From assembly GCA_039583875.1 (NCBI GenBank), contig CM077160.1, positions 115,897,314-115,961,313 of the forward strand: a stretch of DNA of 64,000 nt, given 5' to 3'. A program made the translations under genes and the position numbers. The notes beneath the pieces were generated by a model, which worked only from the letters and a program-made list of their open reading frames with translations, was not told the DNA's origin and made no database searches. The DNA comes from Platanthera guangdongensis (taxonomy: Eukaryota; Streptophyta; Magnoliopsida; Asparagales; Orchidaceae). Positions 34,202 to 44,432 of the stretch are shown in pieces (the stretch's first letter is position 1; each line of letters begins with the position of its first letter).

Positions 34202-35263
34202 CTCCTCCTAGATGCCATGTGACATGGAGCTTGCTGGAAATGGCTGATAAATGCTATTGGAGCTCAGAAATAAGCTTGGGAAGTGAGGAGGAGGGCCACA
34301 TGGCCTCCATTCCTCATTTCCTCTCTTCTCTCTTGATTTTGGGGAAAATGACCAAAATGCACCCGTAATTGTCATCTCTCTCCAAATTTAGAGGGCATGG
34401 ATGGTCATTGGGTTAATGGGCTGCTAATGGGCCATGGTTTAAGGGCTTAGACCATTGGGAATGAGCTTGGTTCTTAAATTCCCTATTTAGGCCTATGGTT
34501 GACCTAGTTTGACTTTAGGGTTGACTTGGTCAATTTAATGAGAGGGCTGGACCCACATGATGGTCATGAGTTTTATGACACCAACCAACATAGGTTGGGC
34601 CATGGCCTTAGCCCATTGGAATTGGGCTTCGCTCATTAATTCACTATTTAGGCTTAATTTTTAACAAGTTTGACTTTAAATGGTTGACTTGGTCAACATG
34701 ATGAGTGGGCTGGCCCCACATGATGGTCATGAGACCTATGATATCACCCAACATCGTTTGGGCAAAGGTGATGCCCTATTCGAGCTAATTGGACCTATGT
34801 AAGAGATTTTGATCAAATTAGGGTTGTGTTTGACTTTGGTCAAATTGGACCAATGAGTGACCATGTGATGGGGCTTTATGGTCCACTGCACTCCAATTAG
34901 GATTTAGAGTTTAGTGGTTGTGTCACATTGACCATGTGATGCTTAATTAAGTCACTTGGGGTTGAGTTGACCCCTGTTGACCAGTTTGGTCAAATTGGCC
35001 ATTTTTGCTGCCCTATGATGGGCTTTTAGGCCACCTAGATTTCTTTTAAGGTTAGGGACCTGGTGATGAGGCCACTTTGTACTTGTGATTTCAATTTAGG
35101 CTAGATTGGCTTGAGTTGAATTGAACAGTATATTGGGCCCTATGTGAGCTTACCCTAACTCATTGTGTCCCAAGGTCACTATCTAGTCTAACCCACGACA
35201 TTAATCACATGTCCTACCCTAGTGTGTGTGTTAAGGGGTCTATAAGGGAAAAAGGATGTTACA
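34202..35263 (-). repeat. LTR-like sequence with degenerate 163-bp tandem units
   Basis: The plus strand ends in GGATGTTACA (35263), so the minus strand begins TGTAACATCC, the usual chromovirus LTR start. Inside, ACATGATGGTCATGAG recurs at 34555 and 34718 (period 163) within longer similar blocks rich in GGTTGACTTGGTCAA. Weaker copies continue to about 35000. No coding domain. Confidence 0.45.
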
Positions 35264-35759
35264 AATGTAGTGTTCAAAAAGACCGTGCGCGACACGAAAA
35301 AAGCCCCGCTATGCCCGGCCCGGGAAAAGCCCAACCAAGGCCATGGCTGGGCTTTGGGGCCTTATAGGGCCCCCATATTGGCTCACAACCCTACCATTGC
35401 CAGGCACGAGCCAGGCCAAGGTCAGTCCCAGCTAAGCCAGGGTATCATGCCTAGCCTGAGCCTGGGTGGGATTTAATTAAATCTTTCCTAAATAGGAGGG
35501 ACTAATTAAAATCCCACTAAACATGCCAGATTCTATAAAATCCCGCCTAAACATACAGGATTTTATAAAATCCTGCCTGTCAGTCGGGAATTTAATAAAT
35601 CCTTCCTGTCATGCGTGATTTTATTAAATCTCGCCCATAGGCGGGATTTCCAATTGGAAATCCCGCCTATGTGCAATATTTATTAACCAGGCCTACCCTA
35701 GGCTAGGACTGGCCTTGGGGGCCTTAGCAGTCTAGTAGGCCCCCTACCGAAGCAGTTGC
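35264..35759. mobile_element. second GGCCCGGG-type element with hairpin-rich interior
   Basis: GC-rich blocks (GCCCGGCCCGGG at 35310; AGGCCTACCCTAGGC, 35690) flank AT/GC units of about 35 bp (TAAAATCCCGCCTAAACA and variants, 35500-35640). It contains a perfect 36-bp palindrome at 35636-35671. Probably a relative of the hAT-like element in copy A; ends are not precise. Confidence 0.45.
35636..35671. repeat. perfect 36-bp palindrome, no spacer
   Basis: CATAGGCGGGATTTCCAA followed at once by its exact reverse complement. Confidence 0.9.
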
Positions 35760-37718
35760 TCTAGCCCAGCCCAAGCCCGACTAAAGCTAGGCTCGGGCCC
35801 GAGCTTAGGTGGAAAAGCCGGGGCTCGACAGGCCTGGTCCTGGCTTAGGCCCATCAGGCTTTTTGAACATGACTACATGAATGTTGTCGCTTCATGAACA
35901 AGAGGATTGACTCCAAAAAATCATAGAATTTTTGTAGCAAGTTTTTCATAGAATTTTTGTAGCAAGTTTTTCATAGAATTTTTGTAGCAAGTTTTCCAAA
36001 CTTCACACTAACATTTAATTGACAATATGGGTCCTAAGGCAAACTGTTTTAATTGATATACATATTGCCCTAACCTTCCTCTTAAAGTGATCTTAGTTAC
36101 ACTGCTCCTTCCCCCAAGTGTTTGGATGGCTTAGTATGGATATATGTACATTGACCCTAACAACTCCAAGATGAAGTGTAATGGAGTTTATGTGAACTTA
36201 GTGACTCTAGTAGGTCGCTGGGCACATAAGTAGTCCTATAGGATCACGAGAAACTATTCCCTTGTCTTACATACTCCCTTGTACTAGAGTTATCTCCTAG
36301 GGTGTTTGGGCATTGACGACTCATTACTAGTAGCAGTAGTGGTCTGTTGTAGTTTAAAATATATGGTTATATCATAGCGTGTTATGGTAAGGACTTGGTT
36401 GGAAGTATTTGGTTGCTAGTGAGCACTAATCTATACTTGTTGGAATCATTAAGGGTTGGGTTGATAGTCCTTGGGTACTAGTGGCACGTTGCTACACATG
36501 GATTCATAAGTGTTGGCATATACTGTGCATATTGATCCTGGTTTGAGGATTACTTTTGGCGAGTTTGCGAGCTTATCAGTTGTCACACTGACGAAATCGA
36601 CATATGGACTCTAGGATGGTGGATCTATGGTCTAGCGAGCCAGCTCAGCTGGTGTCTTGGTAACGTTTTTCTGATGACCATTTCCTTATGCTATTAACAC
36701 TCTCCTGGTTTTAACGAGCAAGAGTATGCAGTTACTCTGCTAGTTTTACCGTCAAGGCATATGTACAACCTAGGTCTGGTAGTGTCCATACCCACCCAGT
36801 AGTGGAGAAGCTCGTTCCACTATCACCGTTTGGGTACTATGGGAGGTGTCTGAGAGGTTATCTACCCTTGAAAAGAGGTAAATAAAGGTCTATGCCGACA
36901 TAGAGTTGGTGAGTGGTTGTATCAGTAAATCCTGGGCTAGTCATCATACATTCATACATTGCATTGCATTGCATTGCATTGCATTACATTGCATTGCACC
37001 TCATAAAGGCCCCCCACATATAAATTTGTATAAGCGCTTTAATTTGATGGGTTAATTAAATGTTATTGTAGACCTTAACCTCTAAATTTGTATGAACATT
37101 TTTATAAGTTAAGTTAAATTCAGTTCTATATAACCTACTGTCTCATACATGTTGCTATAGTACATGGTCTTTCTTACCTACAATTATATATGCTCTTTTA
37201 TTATTAATGCAATGCATAAACACTTTTTATAACCATGCTAGTGTTATATTAACTTCTCAGGTAAACTTAGAATCTGATATGTCACCTACTTATATTACTG
37301 ATTATATTGTAGCCTCCTTATTCGCTCCTTCCGTCCGGTGCATAAGAGTTGCGGGGGAAGAGGATATGAAACCACTTAGTCTTTATGACAAACGATTATC
37401 GACTTGTCATACCATACTTTTTAAGAGCACACCCAGCAGCAGGAGTAGTGACCCGTCCAGGAGGACATCCGGTCTAGAGAGACAGATCCTGATATGATGA
37501 CGCATCATGTATTGATGCATCCTTTGATGGACGATATGAGACACTGAGAGTTGAGCATTTTGTAGCACATGAAATGTATTATCGAAATACATTTGAGCGC
37601 TTTGTTGTTTTTATTAAGCTTCCATTTATAGAATTCTCTTTTGTGGAGTTATATACTTTTGTGGATGTGGACTTAATGCTAAAATAATAAATGGTTGGCC
37701 TACGATATGAGAATAGTC
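35760..37718 (+). repeat. long repeat copy B
   Basis: Uninterrupted partner of copy A (14641-15163 plus 27066-28664), same orientation. Carries a 25-bp unit (CATAGAATTTTTGTAGCAAG...) repeated three times at 35922-35994 and a GCATT microsatellite at 36957-36998. Comparing it with copy A shows where the hAT-like element entered, after TACATT at about 36155. Confidence 0.75.
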
Positions 37719-37980
37719 ACAAATGCTTTCAAGATTTTATTACAATTGGTTCTTATTGTGAGCATATTTTTCTATTTATAATGTTAAATTAAAATTTTAC
37801 AAAAGCTTGCATTTATAGTAATGAACTGTTAGTTGTTGTAACAAAATATATTTGTTTCGCAAAAAATGGTATTTTAATTTGTAAAGACAACTAAATTTCA
37901 TTATTAAATAGAGTTATTGGTAACTAATTTTATCTTAGTTACAATTTGCACTTAACTAAAAGTGTTTTTTTGTAGTAGTG
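37719..37980. mobile_element. CACTA-like right end or derived MITE
   Basis: Ends TTTTTTTGTAGTAGTG at 37980, inverse of CACTACTACAAAAAA. The preceding 250 bp is AT-rich with alternating CTTAGTTACAA / TTAACTAA-type words. No left end found. A different family from the element at 2815-3156. Confidence 0.55.
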
Positions 37981-38962
37981 AAATATAATAGGCACTCCTG
38001 AAGGACTTAGTGACAAATAAGGGGAGCTCGCCAGTCTTTATCTTACCTCTGGTATGCTTCCTTTCTCATTAAATAGGAGGAGATTGTTGAGATTTTCTAA
38101 TTTGGATTTCATATAAAGAAATACGAATAAGGCCATCTGAAGGAGAAAGTAATAAAGAGCTCAGAAGAAGCCTGAAGACCGTGTTCAACGTTCAGAACAC
38201 GGCAAATTATTGGGTCCGGCTCCCGGTTCCAAATCTGGATCCGGGAGCTTGGATCTACCGTTAAAAGGCATGTGGGGCCCACGCATTTTAGGAGTCTGAC
38301 ATACATTTTTGCGCGGGGCCCATGCATTCACATTTTCTATAGGTTCCGGTTCCATCCGGAAACCCGGACCCAAAAATTTCAGTGGTAGACAATCAATGGT
38401 CGGTCTCAGAAGTATAAAAGAGATCAATGCACAGTGATGTGGATGAGATCAGTGCTCAGTGACCAACATTCAGCATTCAGCGATCGATATCAGGTCAACA
38501 TCTAACGATCATTGACTGGAGAGTACTATAAATAAGTGGATTCAAAATATGACTGTTATTGAAAAGAATCATTATAGCCTCAGAAATATTCCAGAATGAC
38601 ATATAATATGCATGTTAACGCTTAAAGATTTTCAAAGAAATCATGACATATAATATGATCAAGTCAAAGAAAGAGAATCCTCTCACTTCTAACATAATTG
38701 ATATGCCTAACTTGAGGAAAAGAGAATCCTTGCATTGATGCTCCATCGTTCGTAGATATGGCTGGACATCATAGTTCTCCTTAGATTGAGTTTGAAATTT
38801 TTAGTGTTCCCTTTCTCCGATCCACCCTTAATGAATATCATCTTTCTGTTGGTGTTATCATTGTGATCTGGAAGTGATCAATCTTATAGTATCACTGCCA
38901 ATGCAATATGAGCCTACATGGTCGCACATCAGAGCGTTTGGAGAAGTTGGAGGATTGGATTG
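37981..38962 (+). repeat. copia 3' remnant: polypurine tract and putative LTR
   Basis: AAATAGGAGGAGAT (about 38072-38085) followed by TGTTGAGATTTTC resembles the polypurine/LTR junction of copia-1, so an LTR probably starts at 38086. A TATAAAAGAG word lies at about 38412. Three hairpins sit within 180 bp: CCGTGTTC/GAACACGG (38179-38202), GCTCCCGG/CCGGGAGC (38219-38248) and GGTTCCGG/CCGGAAACC (about 38343-38365). The right boundary is not clear; no coding sequence. Confidence 0.4.
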
Positions 38963-39817
38963 TGTTGGTCTTACTCATATGTGATGAGTGAAGGACCAAG
39001 CGCTGCCAGACGTTGAGTGTGTTGAGACCACATTGCCAGACGTTGAGTGCGTCGAGACCACTCGATGCTTCGTCGAGTCAAGTGTTGATTCGTCGAGTGC
39101 TGACGTTGAGTGCTTTGAGACCACTAGATACTTCATCGAATCAAGTGTCGATTCATCGAGTTGTGCATTGAGACCACTCGACGCTTCGTCGAGTCAAGTG
39201 TGGATTTGTCGAGTGCTGGCGTTAAGACCACTCGACGCTTCGTCGAGTCAAGTGTTGATTCATCAAGTGCTGGCGTTAAGTGCATTGAGACCACTCGACG
39301 GCTTGTCGATAGCGACAAATTATTGTTGTTTATTCCTTTGGTTATAAATAGAAGATGTCTTAGGGTTTTACTGCGAGCCCAGTACGACAGTAACCCGAGA
39401 GTAAAAAGGCCGGCGAAATCGTTTCCAAAATTCCTGATCCCATCGTCGTCGCTCAGCCCGCTTCCGATGCCCGTCGTCGCCGCCTCTTTTGGAGCAGATC
39501 TAACAGTCTATCAAGACGCGGAGAGCTTTCCTCCAACCTAGATATTATGTGACAAGAGTCTAAGGGTTTTCCCGTTTGTGTGGATCACCTATAGAGCCGT
39601 GGACACACTTCTGCGCTCAGAACTCCAGCCGCTAGTGTCCGCCAGATTTCTTGGTGCATCTCGATTGAGTAGTGACTCAATCCCGTAAAAGGTAAATTTT
39701 ATTTACAAAAACTTTACTTCTTGATCAATGTTCATCGCAAGATACGTATTTCTTTTGGATTTTCTTGTTCCTTATTTCGCTGCGCATAAGTGTTGTGACG
39801 TATAGAAAAACCCAACA
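38963..39817 (+). repeat. copia-3 5' LTR with CTCGACG hairpin repeats
   Basis: The right end is firm (CCAACA plus primer site). The left end is placed at TGTTGG (38963), the inverse of the right end, preceded by purine-rich sequence; a start at 38086 is an alternative. From 39000 to 39315 a unit of about 54-61 bp repeats four to five times. Its centre ACTCGACG-CTT-CGTCGAGT is a perfect 8-bp-arm hairpin, degraded in some copies. Confidence 0.65.
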
Positions 39818-39818
39818 G

Positions 39819-39830
39819 TGGTATCAGAGC
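39819..39830 (+). other. primer binding site, initiator tRNA-Met (copia-3)
   Basis: TGGTATCAGAGC one base after the LTR end. Confidence 0.9.
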
Positions 39831-40072
39831 TAGGTTGCACGATGATCAATGTTTCCGAAGTTGTTAAATCTATTGCGTGTAGATCTGAAAATTTAGAAGT
39901 GTCCTAATTCTAAATTTATTCTTGGAGCCCCGCCAAGAACACATGTGATTTCATTGTGACATCCTTGTTTCTCCTTAACAGTAAGTGTCCCTTTTGTTTA
40001 TTTGTGAAACCAAGTGTGTTAGATTTTAAATCTCACATAGAGAGACGAGCTTGTCTACTGTATAAGTGGAGT
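39831..40072 (+). other. copia-3 leader, part before SIRE-A
   Basis: No ORF. The stretch at 39866-39910 (ATCTGAAAATTTAGAAG) resembles 52910-52945 on the other side of SIRE-A, so a short leader duplication may exist. It ends in GGAGT, the SIRE-A target duplication. Confidence 0.55.
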
Positions 40073-42029
40073 TGTTGGGTATTGTATCAACACTAACCTA
40101 GATTTGATGAAGTCATCCTTGAAATAAGATGAATTAAATTGTATTTGATGCTTGGTTTGAGTTATGTGTTTGCAGGAATCTTATGGGAATTGTAGACCAA
40201 TGTCAGTCTACAATGGGTCACCAAACATAGAACCATATAATGTAATCCCTCATTGTGTGATCCAAGGTATTGACTCATATGTAGCCTCTCTATTGGGATA
40301 CACTTTTTATTCAAGCTCTAGGACTAAGTGAAAAGACTTGATGCTGGTCTCACCTTAGAAGAAGGAAAAATTCTGTCAAGAAAATTTCCGAAGTAAAGTA
40401 CTCGAGTAGTTCTATACATACTCGAGTAAGTTGCTAAGTCCATACTCGAGTAATAATACTCTTACTCGAGTAGTTAAGATATATCCCAAGTAGTCCAATT
40501 ATGGCTCTCGAGTAGTTAAGACAACTACTCGAGTAGTTTCCTTTCACCTCTCGGGTTTACAAAAATTTTCTTCTCAAAAGTTTTCTAAGTTAAATACTCG
40601 AGTAGTTCTGTATAGTACTCGAGTAGTTTTATCTTCTGTCTCAAGTAGTTGAATTCTGACACTCGTGTAGTTCTCACTTACTCGAGTAGTCTAAGTCATG
40701 TACTCGAGTAGTTCATCTACTACTCGAGTAGTCTAGTGTTTATACTCGAGTAATCCATAATTCTATTCCGGAAAATTTCTCTAAGTGAAATACTCGAGTA
40801 GTTCTATTTGTCTCGAGTAGTTCAACTTCTATACTCGAGTTATCCAGTATTCCAGTTCCAGAAATTTTCTAAGTCTTTGTCTCGAGTAGTTTCTAAACTA
40901 CTCGAGTAGTTCATTCTTATATACTCGAGTAGTATTTCTTATACTCGAGTAATCTACTCCACCTCTCATGTAAGTACTCAAGTACTCGAGTATGTTATTT
41001 TTGTTACTCGAGTAGATGATTCCTTTTCTTCTTATTTACTCGAGTAGTTGACTCCTTGTACTCGAGTAATCATCTCTTTCTCTCTCGAGTAGTTTTTCTT
41101 ATATACTCGAGTAGTCATCTTCTACCTACTCGAGTAGTGCTGCATGTACTCGAGTAGTCCTCTATCTCTCGAGTATTTTACTTCGATTTTTCCGAAAATT
41201 CGTTAAGTCCAGAATAACGATTTTCTTAATGAACTTTGACGTGATTGGTCCACGTGTATCTCATAATGACTTAATTATGTATAATCTTTTCTGATCCTAT
41301 AAAAGGTCTTGTCTAAACCGACAAACCCTAACAATTATTCTAAGAAGATTATTCTAAGATAATTTTGCAGCCGTTTCTGTTTCCTCTTTCTCTCTCCAAG
41401 AAACGAAAACCGCTGCCGCCGCTGATTCCCGACCGGCTAGGGTTTCGTCTTTTGAGGATTCAGATCAAGAAGGCTTTCCAGATCGAGATTTGCTCAACTC
41501 CTCATCTTCTAATTAGATCGATCATGTGAAGACAAGAAGTTTCAGATCCAATCTTACCGAGATTTCTCTTCATCATTCTGATAAAGCCGCAAAGCCTAGA
41601 AGAAGAAATTTCTGGTCGACTGTTGCAGATCTGACAACGAATTACTGTTTGTATTTCTATACAAAATTTCTTTCATTCTTATAGGAGAAATTTCTCTGAG
41701 TGTAGGAGCTTTTGTCTCCGAGATTGTAGGAAGTTTTACCTTCCGAGTGTAGATCCGTTTTGTGGATCGAGATTGTAGGAATATTGTTCTGAGGGTAGGA
41801 TTGATTTTCAATCCGAGATAGTGGAGTAGCCGAGTCTAGTGTATTGCTAGATTGGTGAGGGAAAGTGAATATACCCAAGGTTGGGGAACTACTATAAATC
41901 TTGCCTCGTCTGTGTTTGATTGGTAGATAGATCTGTGCATTGGTTTGTAATTTTTTATTCTGCAAAAAGACGCACATCTCACTAATTCACCCCCTCTAGG
42001 TGATTTAGGTAGGCAACTATAAACTTTCA
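40073..42029 (+). repeat. SIRE-A 5' LTR
   Basis: Contains the CTCGAG array (40399-41175), then CCTATAAAAGG at about 41298 as the TATA-like core, then a 0.7-kb transcribed part. The array therefore lies in U3, upstream of the expected transcription start. Confidence 0.92.
40399..41175. repeat. CTACTCGAGTAG palindrome array (5' LTR)
   Basis: By eye about 28 exact CTCGAG words in about 780 bp, most as ACTCGAGTAG, spaced irregularly (15-60 bp) by unrelated AT-rich sequence, plus decayed forms (CTCAAG, CTCGTG, CTCGGG). The word is its own complement, so each unit can pair with any other. Confidence 0.92.
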
Positions 42030-42031
42030 AT

Positions 42032-42043
42032 TGGTATCAAAGC
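42032..42043 (+). other. primer binding site, initiator tRNA-Met (SIRE-A)
   Basis: TGGTATCAAAGC two bases after the 5' LTR. Confidence 0.9.
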
Positions 42044-42113
42044 GAGGTTCATCGTTAAAAGGTTAATACCTTGAACAGATCCTTCAATAGTTGTCTTTTG
42101 AGATCTACCAAAA

Positions 42114-44432
42114 ATGGACAAGGCTAAAGATTTTGCCAAGCTTCCTTTATGCACCAAAAATAATTTTCCCATGTGGAAAGAGAGAATCAAGTTCTTTATG
42201 GAAGCTGTGTATCCAAGGATCCTCATGATAGTTGAAGAAGGTCCTTATATTCCCATGATAATCTCCACTATAGATCCAACCAAGAAAGTCCCAAAGAAAC
42301 TTATGAATATAGATAAGGATGAGATTGCAATTGTCTCGTTAGACAAAAAGGCAAAAAATATTATAGCAAGTGCAGTCGATGATTCAATGCTACAAAACCT
42401 GATTCACTGCTAGTCTGCAAAAGAGATGTGGCAGTCACTAGTTACCTTAATGGAAGGTACAAAAGAAGTGAGGGATGATAGAAGATCCCTTCTAAATTAG
42501 AAGTATGAAGCTTTCCGACAAGGAAACAAAGATACCATTGCTGACACCTTTGAGAATTTTTTCAAGATAGTGAATGGGCTAAGGGTCTAGGGCAGAGTCT
42601 TCACCAATGGAGAATTAAATGATAAGTTCTTGAGATCCCTAACTAAGAAATGGGATAAGAAGATGTGTGCCATAAGGGAGTTTGGAAAACTGTCCAAGAC
42701 AAACCCTCAGAATCTCTTCGGGAAGCTTATGTCATATGAGCTTCAACTCAATAGCAGGAAGGCTGAAGAAGAGAAGAGTAGGTCTGCATTCAAAGAGAAG
42801 TCTATTGCTTTAAAGGAAGACACCTCTAAGAATTCCAATGTTATTCCTCCTACTCCAGCACAAGAAGTTAGTGAAGAAGAAACCTCGGAGCCAAGCACCT
42901 CAGGCTCTGAGCTATCAGAAGGAGAGTTCTCACTACTCTCACGATAATTCAAGAAATTCTTGAACAAAAAGAAGCAATGGAAAGGCAAGGATGCCTCCTA
43001 TAGAAGATCACGACATGATGGTGATCGTCAACGAAAAGGCTCAAGTTGCCATGACAAGTACAATTCTAAACAGAACAGACATGTTTCTACTGACATTATT
43101 TGTTATTGCTGTAATAAGCCAGGACACGTCATCGCTAACTGCCCTCACAAGAAGAAGGAGGGTGGTAGAAGAGAGTAAAAGAAGTCCTTGTACAACAAGA
43201 AGAGGACAGAGAAGAGCTTGCTGGCCAAAAAGGGCAAGACTCTTAGTGACTCTGACTCATCTGAGTCGAGTGAAGAAGAAGAAGCCTATTTTGGGCTCAT
43301 GGCTTAAACTGATGACGAACAAGAGCCCCAGTTCACTGGGAAGGTAAACTCTCACACTCTTCTTTTAGATTCTGAAGTTTCTGAACATGATTGTTAGGAT
43401 AGCTCTTTTGACGATGAGTCAGAACTCATGGCCCAATATAAGGAGTTAATCATGGCTTATGACAAATGTCGCGGAGTCGTGAAAACTCAGGCTAAAGAGA
43501 TAAAGTCTCTCAAAACTGAAGAGAGCATCTTGAGAGAGAAAGTCGCAAAGACTGACTCGCTCGAAGAGAACTTCAATAATGCCATTGAAGAATATAACAA
43601 AGCTCTTGAGCACCTTGACCTCAGAGAGAAAATCATCAAGGAACTGGAAGCACAACTTGCCGCTGAAAAGAAACTTGTTGAAAGTTTCTCGAAGCCCAAG
43701 ACAGTTCTTCCATTTGTTGCTGAATTCTCAGCAAAGGCCAACGGTGCTGGGCTAGGCCATGAAGAAGCTCCTAGTAAATTATCTAGGAGAAATAAAGCCT
43801 AATGAAAGAATAAGGCCGCCAAAAAGGCCTTAGCCAAAGAGAAGGGGAAAGCCCCTCAAGATCAGACCTCGTTCAAAAAGGTCATATTTCCTTCAAACGA
43901 GTTTGATCTCGATTCATCTTACGGGCACTTTGCTAGGCCTACTTATGTTGAGCTAAAGTCCCGTTATTAAGGATGGACCCGCCCTAGAAACTTTGGTGAA
44001 AGTGTCTTTAAGGCACCTTATGAAGAAGTTGTTCTTAAAAGCTATGGCCCTTACAGTCATGGTCATAACTTCAAGAAGGTACCAAAGGAAAAGCCTGTTG
44101 TAGAAAGGCCTGTAAAGGAAAAGAAGCCATGTGATTGTCATCATCATGAGGCATCTTCCTCTAAGAATGCTGCTCCTACTAGACCTATATTTCAAAAGGT
44201 CAAGCAGGAAAATATAAGGCAAAGATACATCAGATTTGACTGTTGGTGTTGTGGCAAGACTGGTCACTTTGCCATCGATTGCTGGTTTAATCCCAGAAAT
44301 GCTACACCCTCTTATGTTGGCAACATGAGAAAGACCACTCATGATGCTAGTACTCGAAGGGGGGGGGGGAGTATTCTAACCCGTGACCAAGGACACAAAC
44401 GTATTTGGGTTCCTAAGGCAAATTGATTTTGT
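42114..44432 (+). pseudogene. gag: SIRE-A gag with two zinc knuckles, broken
   Basis: Start at ATG 42114 (MDKAKDFAKLPLCTKNNFPMWKERIKFFM), about 70 bp after the primer site. The copia gag body follows, then a CCHC knuckle C-X2-C-X4-H-X4-C at 43101-43142. An acidic region and a coiled coil (43428-43780, KEIKSLKTEESILREKV) come next. A second CCHC knuckle (CWCCGKTGHFAIDC, 44240-44280) sits in another frame. Stops near 42411, 42500, 42588 and 42945, and a frameshift before the second knuckle, disable it. A long gag with coiled coil is typical of SIRE. A G10 run lies at about 44359. Confidence 0.85.

Noticed and set aside
40399..41175. CTCGAG repeats looking like a CRISPR array
   Set aside because: The repeat is only 10-12 bp and spacer lengths are irregular; it recurs in LTR pairs of a plant retrotransposon and no cas genes exist.
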